Below are positions 9,200-18,236 of a stretch of DNA of 64,000 nucleotides, one piece after another (the stretch's first letter is position 1; the number at the start of each line of letters is the position of its first letter). Under the pieces are notes generated by a model that ran no database searches, had not been told where the DNA came from, and was given only the letters and a program-made list of their open reading frames with translations. The stretch is from Asticcacaulis sp. (GTDB lineage Bacteria; Pseudomonadota; Alphaproteobacteria; Caulobacterales; Caulobacteraceae). The stretch lies in contig JANQAC010000002.1 in assembly GCA_024707255.1 (NCBI GenBank), positions 1,792,001 through 1,856,000 on the forward strand. The letters run 5' to 3'. The translations under genes were made by a program, and so were the position numbers.

Positions 9200-10651
9200 A
9201 TGTCTGCCCATATCCCTAACGAACGCCCCGCCCCCGATACCGTCCTCACCGATATCGTCGACTATGTCCTGAATTACGAAATCACTTCCGGCCTCGCCTA
9301 TGAAACGGCGCGCAACTGCCTGATCGATACCCTCGGCTGCGGGCTGGAAGCGCTTGACTATCCCGCCTGCGCCAAGCTGATGGGGCCGATCGTTCCCGGC
9401 ACCATCGTGCCCAACGGCGCCAAGGTGCCCGGCACCCAGTTCCAGATTGATCCGGTCCAGGCCGCCTTCAATATCGGCGCCATGATCCGCTGGCTCGATT
9501 TCAACGACACCTGGCTGGCGGCCGAATGGGGCCATCCGTCCGATAATCTCGGCGGCATCCTCGCCGTTGCCGACTGGCTGTCGCGCACCGCCGTCGCCAA
9601 TGGCCGCGCCCCCCTGACCATGAAGGCCGTGCTGACCGCCATGATCAAGGCGCACGAAATCCAGGGCTGCCTGGCGCTGGAAAACAGCTTTAACAAGGTC
9701 GGCCTCGATCATGTCGTCCTCGTCAAGGTGGCCTCCACCGCCGTGGTGGCCCAGATGCTGGGCCTGGACCGTGACGAAATCATCAATGCCGTGTCGCTGG
9801 CCTGGGTCGATGGCCAGTCTTTACGCACCTATCGCCATTCGCCGAATACCGGTTCGCGCAAGTCCTGGGCCGCTGGTGACGCAACGTCGCGCGGCGTGCG
9901 CCTGGCTCTGATGGCCGCGAAGGGCGAGATGGGCTATCCGTCCGTGCTGACGGCCAAAACCTGGGGCTTCTATGATGTGCTCTTCAAGGGCCAGCCGTTC
10001 AAATTCCAGCGCCCCTATGGCAGCTATGTGATGGAACAGATCCTGTTCAAGATCAGCTTCCCGGCCGAGTTCCATTCCCAGACTGCCGTCGAAGCGGCCA
10101 TGATGCTGCATCACAAACTGGGCGCGCTCGGTAAAACGACCGAGGACATCAAGCGCATCACTATCCGTACGCACGAAGCCTGCATCCGCATCATCGATAA
10201 AAAGGGCCCGCTCGATAACCCGGCCGACCGCGACCACTGCATCCAGTATATGGTCGCCGTGCCGTTGATCTTCGGTCGTCTGACCGCCGCCGATTATGAA
10301 GACAGCGTGGCGTCTGATCCGCGCATCGATGTCCTGCGCGACAAGATCACCTGTATCGAAGATCCGCAGTTTACCGCCGACTATCACGATCCGGACAAGC
10401 GTTCGATCGCCAACGCCCTGACTGTGGAACTGACCGACGGCACGGTGCTGGACGAGATCGTGGTCGAATACCCGATCGGCCACAAGCGCCGCCGCGCCGA
10501 CGGCATCCCTCTGCTCGAAGCCAAGTTCAAGACTAATCTGGCCCGCCGTTTCCCCCCGAAGCAACAGTCGGCGATCCTCAAGGTCAGCCTCGATCAACAG
10601 GCGCTGGAAACCATGTCGGTCAATGAATATGTAGATTTATATGTGATTTAA
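9200..10651 (+). CDS. prpD: 2-methylcitrate dehydratase
   Basis: PrpD dehydrates 2-methylcitrate to 2-methylaconitate. The 483-residue protein has the MmgE/PrpD fold throughout, including D-T-L-G-C-G-L near residue 33, D-F-N-D-T-W near 100 and G-H-P-S-D-N-L-G-G, all typical of PrpD. The hydration step that follows needs an aconitase, not present in this window. It ends with a 4-base convergent overlap with the next gene. Confidence 0.93.
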   Translation: MSAHIPNERPAPDTVLTDIVDYVLNYEITSGLAYETARNCLIDTLGCGLEALDYPACAKLMGPIVPGTIVPNGAKVPGTQFQIDPVQAAFNIGAMIRWLDFNDTWLAAEWGHPSDNLGGILAVADWLSRTAVANGRAPLTMKAVLTAMIKAHEIQGCLALENSFNKVGLDHVVLVKVASTAVVAQMLGLDRDEIINAVSLAWVDGQSLRTYRHSPNTGSRKSWAAGDATSRGVRLALMAAKGEMGYPSVLTAKTWGFYDVLFKGQPFKFQRPYGSYVMEQILFKISFPAEFHSQTAVEAAMMLHHKLGALGKTTEDIKRITIRTHEACIRIIDKKGPLDNPADRDHCIQYMVAVPLIFGRLTAADYEDSVASDPRIDVLRDKITCIEDPQFTADYHDPDKRSIANALTVELTDGTVLDEIVVEYPIGHKRRRADGIPLLEAKFKTNLARRFPPKQQSAILKVSLDQQALETMSVNEYVDLYVI

Positions 10652-11115
10652 CGACCCAAATTCAGCGGCATAGCGAAAACCTGCGTCCAATAGGTGCCAG
10701 TATCGTCCGCCTGATACATGGCTATTCCGGTTTCCCTGAAAGCGCACATCAGGATATTCTGGCGGTGACCGGGGCTGTTCATCCAGGTTGAAACCACCGC
10801 TTCCGGATCTTCGGAATTGAGCTCGATATTCTCGCCGACCATCTGATAGACATAGCCGGTGTCCTTTACCCGCTTGCCAGGCGTCGAACCATCCGGTGCA
10901 TTGTGGCTGAAATAATGACGCGTCGCCATGCCACGGCTCTGGCGCTCGGCGGCTTCCGACAGTCGCGTTTCAACGCGCAAAGGCTGGCAGCCATGACGGA
11001 CACGTTCGGCATTGATCATGGCCAATACATCGCCCTCCGGGCCGCGCGGCCTGGCATCGGCATGTGAGCAAACAAGGCCGGCGCAAGCGGCCGTAAGCAA
11101 GGCAAGGGTACGCAT
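10648..11115 (-). CDS. CAP-domain (SCP/PR1-like) secreted protein
   Basis: A 155-residue protein with a signal peptide of ~22 residues ending near S-H-A-D-A. The rest is a single CAP domain: N-A-E-R-V-R-H-G near the start, [15 protein letters not shown] and [12 protein letters not shown], the four characteristic CAP signatures with the two cavity histidines and glutamates. Bacterial CAP proteins are extracytoplasmic and their activity is mostly unknown. Confidence 0.85.
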   Translation of the reverse strand: MRTLALLTAACAGLVCSHADARPRGPEGDVLAMINAERVRHGCQPLRVETRLSEAAERQSRGMATRHYFSHNAPDGSTPGKRVKDTGYVYQMVGENIELNSEDPEAVVSTWMNSPGHRQNILMCAFRETGIAMYQADDTGTYWTQVFAMPLNLGR

Positions 11116-11210
11116 ACTGAAATTCCGATTGGGGGTATCGGGGACGATGCGCCTGATCCGTTAACTTTTTCCAAACGCATAGCCTGACCGCGCCATTAAG
11201 GCTTTTCGCG

Positions 11211-11720
11211 GTGGCCAACAAGTCCTATAGCCGCTTCATGCATATCCGACCCGCCACCGCCGCCGGCCATGACGCCATCTGGGCCATTATCGAGCCTATA
11301 CTCCGCGCCGGCGAAACCTATGCCCTGCCGCTTGACTGGAACCGCGAGACCGCCCTCGCTTACTGGTTTGCCCCGCCGCACCAGGTTTTTGTGGCGGAAA
11401 CAGATGGCGAAATCCTCGGCCACTATTTTCTGACGCCCAACCAGAAGGGCGGCGGCGCCCATGTCGCCAATTGCGGCTTCATGGTCTCGTCCGCCGCCAA
11501 CGGTAAGGGTATAGCCAGCGCCATGTGCAAACACGCGCTGGAAACGGCAAAAATGCAGGGCTTTCGCGCCATGCAGTTCAATTTCGTCGTCAGCAGCAAT
11601 GCGCGCGCCGTCGCCCTGTGGCAGCGCATGGGCTTCGAGATCGTCGGCCGCCTGCCCGGTGCCTTCAATCACCCGCGCCTCGGCTTTGTCGATGCCTTTG
11701 TGATGTACAAAACGCTTTGA
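11211..11720 (+). CDS. GNAT family N-acetyltransferase
   Basis: An acetyltransferase of the GNAT fold, up to 169 residues. The frame opens at a GTG (11211) with AAGG nine bases upstream; an ATG at 11238 (M-H-I-R-P-A) is where similarity to the family begins and could be the true start. The acetyl-CoA segment is N-G-K-G-I-A-S-A-M and the late N-A-R-A-V-A-L-W-Q-R-M-G-F motif is typical. The substrate cannot be told. No operon partner. Confidence 0.85.
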   Translation: MANKSYSRFMHIRPATAAGHDAIWAIIEPILRAGETYALPLDWNRETALAYWFAPPHQVFVAETDGEILGHYFLTPNQKGGGAHVANCGFMVSSAANGKGIASAMCKHALETAKMQGFRAMQFNFVVSSNARAVALWQRMGFEIVGRLPGAFNHPRLGFVDAFVMYKTL

Positions 11721-11833
11721 TCACGCCCGATCAAATTTTTGAACGCACTGACTAACGCGGAAGTGAGCAAGCGTTAATTGGCGTATAAGCGTCCGTATGA
11801 AAGACTAAACAGAGGGTTTCAGGAGCAATCATC

Positions 11834-12136
11834 ATGAGCATCAATCTGTTTAATGAAACGGCGCGCAAGGCGTTCGTCGATCAGCATATGGCAGCCTTCA
11901 AGGCAGGTGTGCGCGAGGGCCGGGCAGCCCGCGAAAAGCTTCAGACCCGGATCGAATCCATGACTTCTGTCCGCTTTGGCGACGACGACCGAATTGCCCT
12001 GCGCGACTATTTGCGCAAGCTGTCGTGGATGTACCGCAAGGGCGAGATCGACGAGCGCACGACGCAGCAAGGCCTGAACAAGGTGGTCATGGCCGCCGCC
12101 AACAGTCCGGAAGTATTGAACTATATCCGCGCCTAA
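11834..12136 (+). CDS. Hypothetical protein
   Basis: A 100-residue, charged, mostly helical protein with a strong AGGAG site ten bases before its ATG. No motif is recognisable. It begins M-S-I-N-L-F-N-E-T-A-R-K, is rich in Arg, Glu and Ala, and lacks a signal peptide or membrane segment. Its stop overlaps the convergent mmsB stop. An inverted TAACGC/GCGTTA pair lies upstream (11753-11776) and may be regulatory. Confidence 0.6.
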   Translation: MSINLFNETARKAFVDQHMAAFKAGVREGRAAREKLQTRIESMTSVRFGDDDRIALRDYLRKLSWMYRKGEIDERTTQQGLNKVVMAAANSPEVLNYIRA

Positions 12137-13011
12137 GCCCCGCGCCTGATCCTTTCCATTATATAGGAAAAATCCTGCGCGGCATGGCCCTGATTGCACA
12201 GGGCTTCATAAAGCGCATGAGCGCGCGAGCCCAGCGGCGTATCGGCATTGGTCTGGGCCGCCGCCTGCATGGCCAGGCTTAAGTCCTTCAGCATCAGGGC
12301 GGCGGCGAAGCCCGGCTGGTAATCATTATTGGCCGGCGAGGTCGGCACCGGCCCCGGCACCGGGCAATAGCTGGTCATCGACCAGTTCTGGCCCGAAGCT
12401 TTCGAGGCGATATCGAAGAAGACCTGATCCTTCAGGCCGAGCTTTTCTGCCAGGGCAAAGGCTTCGCAGGTGCCGATCATGGTGATGGCCAGCAGCATGT
12501 TGTTGCACAACTTGGCCGCCTGACCGGCGCCGGCTGCGCCGGCATGGATGACGACCTTCCCCATCTGTTTCAGGATCGGTTCGGCGCGCTCGAAAGCACC
12601 TTTGGGCCCGCCGCACATAAAGGTCAGGGTGCCGGCTTTCGCACCGGTCACGCCGCCGGAGACCGGGGCATCGATCATCGCATATCCGGCCGTTTCGGCC
12701 TGCGCAGCCACGTGACGGGCGCTCTCGACATCAATGGTTGAGCAATCGATCAGCAAGGCGCCCTTCGGCGTCCGTTCCAGCACCTGCGAATAGACCGAAA
12801 GCACATGCTGACCGCCCGGCAACATGGTGATCACCGCCTCAGCCCCTTCGCACGCCTGGCCCAGCGATGTCGCCCCTAAGCAGCCATCGGCCACGGCCTG
12901 TGTCAGGGCCGCTTCGCTCAAATCATAGGCGCGCACCTCATGCCCGGCCTTCGCCAGATTGGCGGCCATGCCGGAGCCCATATGGCCCAGGCCGATAAAC
13001 GCGATTTTCAT
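12133..13011 (-). CDS. mmsB: 3-hydroxyisobutyrate dehydrogenase
   Basis: MmsB oxidises 3-hydroxyisobutyrate to methylmalonate semialdehyde with NAD in valine breakdown. Starting at 13011 (GAGGAG upstream) gives 292 residues with the N-terminal Rossmann motif G-L-G-H-M-G-S-G-M, the substrate motif D-A-P-V-S-G-G-V-T-G-A and the catalytic lysine in G-A-A-G-A-G-Q-A-A-K-L-C-N-N. The start overlaps the end of the hydrolase gene by four bases. It is the last gene of the operon running left from 17862. Confidence 0.92.
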   Translation of the reverse strand: MKIAFIGLGHMGSGMAANLAKAGHEVRAYDLSEAALTQAVADGCLGATSLGQACEGAEAVITMLPGGQHVLSVYSQVLERTPKGALLIDCSTIDVESARHVAAQAETAGYAMIDAPVSGGVTGAKAGTLTFMCGGPKGAFERAEPILKQMGKVVIHAGAAGAGQAAKLCNNMLLAITMIGTCEAFALAEKLGLKDQVFFDIASKASGQNWSMTSYCPVPGPVPTSPANNDYQPGFAAALMLKDLSLAMQAAAQTNADTPLGSRAHALYEALCNQGHAAQDFSYIMERIRRGA

Positions 13012-14036
13012 AGCGAAAGCTCCTCTGAAACCGGGACAAACATGGCTTCTACCATCGCCTTTGTGACCCCTGCGGGCGTTTCCGGCGACCATTTCGGCGC
13101 GTGATCCTTGTCCTCGATCACCGCCCGCACGCCCTCGGAAAAATCATGGGTGCGAATAATATGGCAGGCGACGCGGTACTCCATCCGCATCATATCCTCA
13201 AAGGATGACATCTGCGCGCCGCGTCGCAATTGTTCGAGCGATACGGCCATGGACAGCGGCGACCGCGTCTTCAGGATATCCGCCTGCGCCGTGGCCCAGT
13301 CATCATCAGCCATCTTCAGCGCCAGGCAGATATCGGTGACGGTCGGGCGCGAAAAGCAATGATTGATTATATCGAGATGCTCGGCATAGGTCGGTGTCTG
13401 AGGCGTTTCCGTATAATCGGCCAGCACCGCATCCGGCGCCTCGCCCGCCAGAATCCGCGCCTTCACCTCCGGCAATTTTTCGAAGGCGACAAAATGCGTG
13501 GCGATGCCCGCCGCCAGCACATCCCGGCCCTTCAACCGCGCGCCTGTGAGCGCCAGCCAGGTGCCCAGTTCGCCTTCCAGACGCGGCAGGAACCACGAGC
13601 CACCGACATCCGGGAAAAGGCCGATACCTGTTTCCGGCATGGCAAACAGCGTATGTTCGGTGGCAATACGGTGCGAGCCGTGGATCGAAATACCGACGCC
13701 ACCGCCCATGGTCACGCCATCAAGGAACGCTATATAGGGCTTGGGAAAGCGCTTGATCTGGGTGTTGAGTGTATATTCGATGCGGAAGAAATCAGCCGCC
13801 TCGACACCATCCACCCGACCGGACTGCGCCACCATGCGGATATCACCACCGGCACAGAAGCCGCGGGTGCCCTCGGCATGATCGATCATCAGCAGCGTCA
13901 CGCGGTCATCAGCCGCCCATTCGGTCAGGGCCTCGCTCATCATGCGGCACATATCCGTATTCAGCGCGTGCAGGGCGTGCGGACGGTTGAGCGTGATCCG
14001 GCCGATGCCGTTCTCGATGCGGGTAATAACGTCCAT
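13008..14036 (-). CDS. 3-hydroxyisobutyryl-CoA hydrolase (enoyl-CoA hydratase family)
   Basis: A 342-residue crotonase-fold enzyme. The length, and the long C-terminal region after the crotonase core, fit 3-hydroxyisobutyryl-CoA hydrolase rather than a 260-residue hydratase. Core motifs are F-C-A-G-G-D-I-R near residue 60 and G-G-G-V-G-I-S-I-H near 112, which form the oxyanion hole. It is coupled to its neighbours (stop-start overlap with the acyl-CoA dehydrogenase, four-base overlap with mmsB). It releases free 3-hydroxyisobutyrate from the CoA ester. Confidence 0.87.
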   Translation of the reverse strand: MDVITRIENGIGRITLNRPHALHALNTDMCRMMSEALTEWAADDRVTLLMIDHAEGTRGFCAGGDIRMVAQSGRVDGVEAADFFRIEYTLNTQIKRFPKPYIAFLDGVTMGGGVGISIHGSHRIATEHTLFAMPETGIGLFPDVGGSWFLPRLEGELGTWLALTGARLKGRDVLAAGIATHFVAFEKLPEVKARILAGEAPDAVLADYTETPQTPTYAEHLDIINHCFSRPTVTDICLALKMADDDWATAQADILKTRSPLSMAVSLEQLRRGAQMSSFEDMMRMEYRVACHIIRTHDFSEGVRAVIEDKDHAPKWSPETPAGVTKAMVEAMFVPVSEELSL

Positions 14037-15157
14037 TACTGATCTTTCAGCATGTCGCGCGCGATGATGACGCGCATGATTTCATTGGTGCCTTCGAGGA
14101 TCTGATGCACCCGTAAATCGCGCACGATGCGCTCGACGCCGTATTCATGCAAATAGCCATAGCCGCCATGGATCTGCAGCGCTTCGTTGGCCACTTTCGA
14201 GCCGGTATCGGTGACGAAGCGCTTGGCCATGGCGCACCATTTGGTGGCGTCCGGCGTGCCGGCGTCCAGCCGCGCAGCCGCCTCATAGAGCATGGCGCGG
14301 GCCGCCTGAAGTTCGGTTTCCATGTCGGCCAGCTTGAACTGCGTCACCTGAAACTCATTGATATGCTTGCCGAACTGGCTGCGTTCGGCCGCATACTGCC
14401 GGGCGCGATCGAGCGCATCTTGCGCGCCGCCAAGCGAACAGGCGGCGATATTGAGCCGGCCGCCATCCAGCCCCCTCATGGCGAACTTAAAGCCCTCGCC
14501 TTCATCACCGATGCGGTGTTCCACTGGGATGCGGACATTATCGAACAGAACCTGCCGCGTCGGCTGGGCGTTCCAGCCCATCTTTTTCTCATTGGCCCCG
14601 AAGCTCAGGCCCGGCGTCTCCTTCGGCACGACAAAGGCTGAAATGCTGTCGTCGGTCTTCGCCATAACGACATAGATATCCGAGACGCCGGCACCGGAAA
14701 TGAACTGTTTTGAACCATTGAGCACATAGGTCTCGCCATCGCGCTCGGCGCGGGTTTTCATGGCGGCGGCGTCTGAGCCAGACCCCGGCTCGGTCAGGCA
14801 GTAGCTGGCGATCAGCTCCATGCCGGTCAGCTTCGGCACGAAACGCGACCGCAGATCGGCCGAACCAAAACGGTCGACCATCCAGGTACACATGTTGTGA
14901 ATAGAAAGAAACGCGGCCGTAGCGATGCAGCCGCGCGAGAGTTGCTCGAAGATCAGCACGGCATCGAGGCGGCTCATGCCCGATCCGCCGTGTTCTTCCT
15001 GGGAATATATGGCAGCGAAACCCAGTCCCGCCGCCTCGCGCATCACATCGACGGGAAAATGCTTGTGCGCATCCCAGTCACCGGCATGGGCCCGCAGGCG
15101 GTCATAGGCGAAACGCTGCGCCAAATCTTGGATCATTAACTGGTCGTCGTTCAGCAT
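14036..15157 (-). CDS. Acyl-CoA dehydrogenase, probably isobutyryl-CoA dehydrogenase
   Basis: A 373-residue FAD acyl-CoA dehydrogenase. Visible are Y-C-L-T-E-P-G-S-G-S-D-A (FAD and substrate contact), the W-N-A-Q-P-T loop, Q-I-H-G-G-Y-G-Y and the C-terminal L-E-G-T-N-E-I-M-R with the catalytic-base region. Because it sits between mmsA and the hydroxyisobutyryl-CoA hydrolase, isobutyryl-CoA is the likely substrate (giving methacrylyl-CoA). The separate methacrylyl-CoA hydratase is not visible in this window. Confidence 0.87.
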   Translation of the reverse strand: MLNDDQLMIQDLAQRFAYDRLRAHAGDWDAHKHFPVDVMREAAGLGFAAIYSQEEHGGSGMSRLDAVLIFEQLSRGCIATAAFLSIHNMCTWMVDRFGSADLRSRFVPKLTGMELIASYCLTEPGSGSDAAAMKTRAERDGETYVLNGSKQFISGAGVSDIYVVMAKTDDSISAFVVPKETPGLSFGANEKKMGWNAQPTRQVLFDNVRIPVEHRIGDEGEGFKFAMRGLDGGRLNIAACSLGGAQDALDRARQYAAERSQFGKHINEFQVTQFKLADMETELQAARAMLYEAAARLDAGTPDATKWCAMAKRFVTDTGSKVANEALQIHGGYGYLHEYGVERIVRDLRVHQILEGTNEIMRVIIARDMLKDQ

Positions 15158-15209
15158 TCGGTTTCCTGGCCTGTATCCTCTCCTCTGACGGGAAAGGTTT
15201 TTTCTTGTA

Positions 15210-15256
15210 CCTCCCCACCTTTGGTGGGGAGGGGGGCCATTGGCAAAGCCAATGGT
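15210..15256. repeat. Palindromic repeat within the valine operon
   Basis: CCTCCCCACC-TTT-GGTGGGGAGG (15210-15232) is a perfect 10-bp hairpin, directly followed by CCATTGG-N5-CCAATGG (15237-15255). It sits in the 115-base gap between mmsA and the acyl-CoA dehydrogenase gene. Neither strand has a U-tract behind the hairpin, so it is not a simple terminator. It shares its CTCCCC/GGGGAG core with the elements at 4670 and 9049. Confidence 0.6.
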
Positions 15257-15272
15257 GGTGGGGTCTCTTACT

Positions 15273-16769
15273 TTAACTCATCGTCGGAATAATAAACGCC
15301 TGATCACCAATATCCCCATCCGGCCAGCGTTGGGTAACCGTCTTGACCTTAGTGTAGAAACGCACGCCGTCCTCGCCATACTGGTTCATGTCGCCAAAGG
15401 CCGAGCGCTTCCAGCCGCCGAAGCTGTGATAGGCCACCGGCACGGGGATCGGCACATTGATCCCCACCATGCCGACATTGACCTTGGCCGCGAATTCCCG
15501 CGCCGCGAGACCATTGCGCGTGAAGATCGCTACGCCATTGCCATAGGCATGTTGTGAAGGCAGCAAAGCCGCCTCTTCCAGCGTTTCGGCCCGCACCACC
15601 TGAAGCACCGGCCCGAAAATCTCTTCCTGATAGGTCTGCATATTCGGCTTCACATGATCGAACAGGGTCGGCCCGATAAAGAAGCCCTCTTCATGGCCCT
15701 GTAATTTCATCCCCCGGCCATCAAGCAGCAGTTCCGCGCCCTCATCGACGCCCATCTGAATGTAGGTTTCCACCTTGGCCTTGTGGGCGGCGGAAATCAC
15801 CGGCCCATAGTGCGCCTCGGCGTCGGTAGAGATCCCGACCTTCAGTCCCCGCGCCGCGTCGATCATCCGCTCGACAAAGGCATCCGCGGTCTTTTGGCCC
15901 ACCGGCACCGCCACCGGCAGGGCCATACAGCGCTCGCCAGCCGAGCCATAGGCGGCGCCGACGATATCCTTAACCACCTGGTCGAGATCCGCATCCGGCA
16001 TGATGATGCCGTGGTTCTTGGCGCCGCCCATGGCCTGGACACGCTTGCCGTGAGCCGCCCCCGTGGCATAGATATATTGCGCGATATCCGACGAGCCGAC
16101 GAACGATACGGCCCTGATATCCGGATGGGTGATCAGGGCATCGACCGCCACCTTGTCGCCATGGACGACCTGGAACACGCCTTCCGGCAATCCGGCTTCG
16201 ATCAATAGTTGACCGAGACGCACCGGTACGGACGGATCCTTTTCCGAAGGTTTGAGGATGAAGGCATTGCCGCAGGCCAGCGCCACGGCCGACATCCACA
16301 GCGGGATCATGGCCGGGAAGTTGAACGGCGTAATGCCGGCCACCACGCCCAACGGCTGGCGCATCGAATAGACATCGATACCCGGCCCCGCACCCTCAGT
16401 GTAATCGCCCTTCAGCAGGTGCGGGATACCACAGGCGAATTCCACCACTTCAAGCCCGCGCTGGATGTCGCCCTTCGCATCGGCGATGACCTTGCCGTGT
16501 TCGGAGGACAGCAGGTGTGCCAGTTCCTCCATGTTCTGCTCTATCAGCGCCTTGAAGGCGAACATGACGCGCGCCCGGCGCTGCGGGTTCATCGCCGCCC
16601 ATCCGGTTTGCGCCCTCACCGCCTTCTGGATGGCGTCATCCATGTCGGCGGCGGTGGCCAGGGCCACGCGCGCCTGAATGAGGCCGGTATTGGGATCGTA
16701 AATATCGCCAAAGCGACCTGACGCGCCTGTTACAGACTTGCCGTTTATGAAGTGGGAAATCTCACGCAT
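15273..16769 (-). CDS. mmsA: CoA-acylating methylmalonate-semialdehyde dehydrogenase
   Basis: MmsA converts methylmalonate semialdehyde to propionyl-CoA and CO2 using NAD and CoA. The ATG at 16769 has GAGG at proper spacing, giving 498 residues; a GTG four codons earlier is less likely. The aldehyde dehydrogenase fold is clear: N-F-P-A-M-I-P-L-W, F-V-G-S-S-D-I-A for NAD and the catalytic cysteine in G-S-A-G-E-R-C-M-A-L-P. The R-C-M-A-L motif and ~500 length are typical of MmsA. Its product feeds the nearby prp genes. Confidence 0.93.
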   Translation of the reverse strand: MREISHFINGKSVTGASGRFGDIYDPNTGLIQARVALATAADMDDAIQKAVRAQTGWAAMNPQRRARVMFAFKALIEQNMEELAHLLSSEHGKVIADAKGDIQRGLEVVEFACGIPHLLKGDYTEGAGPGIDVYSMRQPLGVVAGITPFNFPAMIPLWMSAVALACGNAFILKPSEKDPSVPVRLGQLLIEAGLPEGVFQVVHGDKVAVDALITHPDIRAVSFVGSSDIAQYIYATGAAHGKRVQAMGGAKNHGIIMPDADLDQVVKDIVGAAYGSAGERCMALPVAVPVGQKTADAFVERMIDAARGLKVGISTDAEAHYGPVISAAHKAKVETYIQMGVDEGAELLLDGRGMKLQGHEEGFFIGPTLFDHVKPNMQTYQEEIFGPVLQVVRAETLEEAALLPSQHAYGNGVAIFTRNGLAAREFAAKVNVGMVGINVPIPVPVAYHSFGGWKRSAFGDMNQYGEDGVRFYTKVKTVTQRWPDGDIGDQAFIIPTMS

Positions 16770-16791
16770 CAGGTGCCTCACAATCGTGGAA

Positions 16792-17862
16792 TTAAGCGGC
16801 CTCGGTCACTTTCGTCCGTGCCTTTGCCGTGGCGATCTTATCCCGCGCCATCGAATCGGCAACCACATTTGTGATCACATTTGCGCTTTTTGCTCTGGCG
16901 AAAATATCCGCCAGGCGTGGGCCTATGGCATCCACCTGCGCCAGAATATGCGCTTCGTCATTATGGCCGGAGATTTCGCCGGCCACCATGATGATACCCC
17001 CGGCATTGATCACATAATCCGGCGCGTACAGAATACCGCGCTCACCGAGGATCACGCCGGCCCGCGGCGTCAATAGTTGATTATTGGCCGCACCCGCCAC
17101 TACCGTGGCTTGCAAACGCGTCGCCACCTCTTCGCTGATCGCCCCGCCGAGCGCACAGGGCGCCACCACATCGACCGGCTGCAACAGGATATCCTCGACA
17201 GGCACGCTTTCAGCCCCGAAGCGATCGCGCATTTCGGTGACACGTTCGGCATTGATATCGGCCACCACCAGGCGGGCGCCGAGCGTATACAGTTCTTCGC
17301 ACAGATAGCTGCCGACGTGACCGAGTCCCTGCACGGCCACCTTCAGGCCCGCCAGATCCGAGCGGCCGAGTTTGGCCTTGACCGCGGCCTCGATACCGAC
17401 GCGAACGCCGCGCGCCGTGAAGGGCGACGGATCGCCACCGCTCTTGCCAACAGCCGCGTCGAGACCCGACACATAACCGGTGGTGCGCGCCACGATCTTC
17501 ATGTCGGCAACCGAAACCCCGACATCCTCGGCGGTGATGTACTGGCCATCAAGGCTGTCGACGGCGCGGCCGAAGGCTTCCAGAACGGCCTCGCGGCGAT
17601 CCGGCAGAACCGGCCCCAGAATCACCGCCTTGCCGCCGCCCATGGGCAGATTGGCCATGGCATTCTTGTAGCTCATCCCGCGTGATAGGCGCAGCGCATC
17701 ACCCAGCGCCGCCACGCCGCTGTCATAGGCCCACAGGCGGCAGCCGCCGGCTGCGGCACCCAGGGCGGTGGAATGAACGGCGATGATCGCCTTCAGGCCG
17801 GAGGCGGCGTCTTCCACCATCAGGACTTTTTCGTGGACGTCGTAATCGGGATGGTCAAACAT
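16792..17862 (-). CDS. Leucine/valine (Glu/Leu/Phe/Val family) dehydrogenase
   Basis: A 356-residue NAD amino-acid dehydrogenase of the leucine dehydrogenase type, deaminating branched-chain amino acids to keto acids. The catalytic lysine region N-L-P-M-G-G-G-K-A-V-I and the nucleotide fold V-A-V-Q-G-L-G-H-V-G are intact, as is G-A-A-N-N-Q-L. It is first in the valine operon, with AAGGAA before its ATG, so valine is a probable substrate. The divergent Lrp-type gene is the likely regulator. Confidence 0.88.
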   Translation of the reverse strand: MFDHPDYDVHEKVLMVEDAASGLKAIIAVHSTALGAAAGGCRLWAYDSGVAALGDALRLSRGMSYKNAMANLPMGGGKAVILGPVLPDRREAVLEAFGRAVDSLDGQYITAEDVGVSVADMKIVARTTGYVSGLDAAVGKSGGDPSPFTARGVRVGIEAAVKAKLGRSDLAGLKVAVQGLGHVGSYLCEELYTLGARLVVADINAERVTEMRDRFGAESVPVEDILLQPVDVVAPCALGGAISEEVATRLQATVVAGAANNQLLTPRAGVILGERGILYAPDYVINAGGIIMVAGEISGHNDEAHILAQVDAIGPRLADIFARAKSANVITNVVADSMARDKIATAKARTKVTEAA

Positions 17863-17910
17863 CGGCTATTTCCTTGAATACAGGCATCGGGTGTGTGGCA
17901 TTATGTGGAA

Positions 17911-18025
17911 GATTGGGGGGCCTGGAGACCAGCCCGCCGCCTAGCGCGCTGGTTCCGGCGAAAGGCAGTTTGCCTGTCAGGTCCGTTCCTGGGCCATTAC
18001 CGGAGCCGGCGCTGGGCGGAGAGCC
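17911..18025 (+). ncRNA. Candidate structured RNA of unknown class
   Basis: The gap between the dehydrogenase and lrp genes folds strongly. CCGCCTAGCGC (17937-17947) pairs fully with GCGCTGGGCGG (18009-18019); GGTTCCGG (17951-17958) pairs with CCGGAGCC (18000-18007). Inside are two hairpins, AGGCA-GTT-TGCCT and CAGG-N6-CCTG, making a three-way junction; CTGG-AGA-CCAG precedes it. On the plus strand the two imperfect positions are G-U pairs, on the minus strand they are A-C clashes, so the RNA is probably read from the plus strand. TTGAAT (17874) and CATTAT (17899) could be its promoter. It could also be the leader of lrp. I could not assign a known family; 6S RNA is not excluded. Confidence 0.4.
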
Positions 18026-18236
18026 CCGGCGACCATAATCCGGCACGTCTGTGTCCGCTAACGTCGCATGAACGTACATGGCGGCTGTCCCTGTTTATAT
18101 AGTTGCGACGGAGACTAGACGCATTTGAGGAGAAAGTGTTTCCGAACTATCGCCACAAAGAGATTGGCACGGGTGAAACTATCTGCGATAATCGCTAAAC
18201 AAAGAAAAATATTTTGCTGCAGGGCAAAAAGACGCA

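Noticed and set aside
15200..15272. A terminator splitting the valine operon
   Set aside because: The hairpin is perfect but no U-tract follows on the minus strand, so readthrough is likely.
17855..18079. A 74-codon minus-strand frame whose stop overlaps the start of the leucine dehydrogenase gene, possibly a leader peptide
   Set aside because: The composition is Gly/Pro/Ser/Arg noise, and the frame runs across the paired arms of the structured element, which explain the sequence better.
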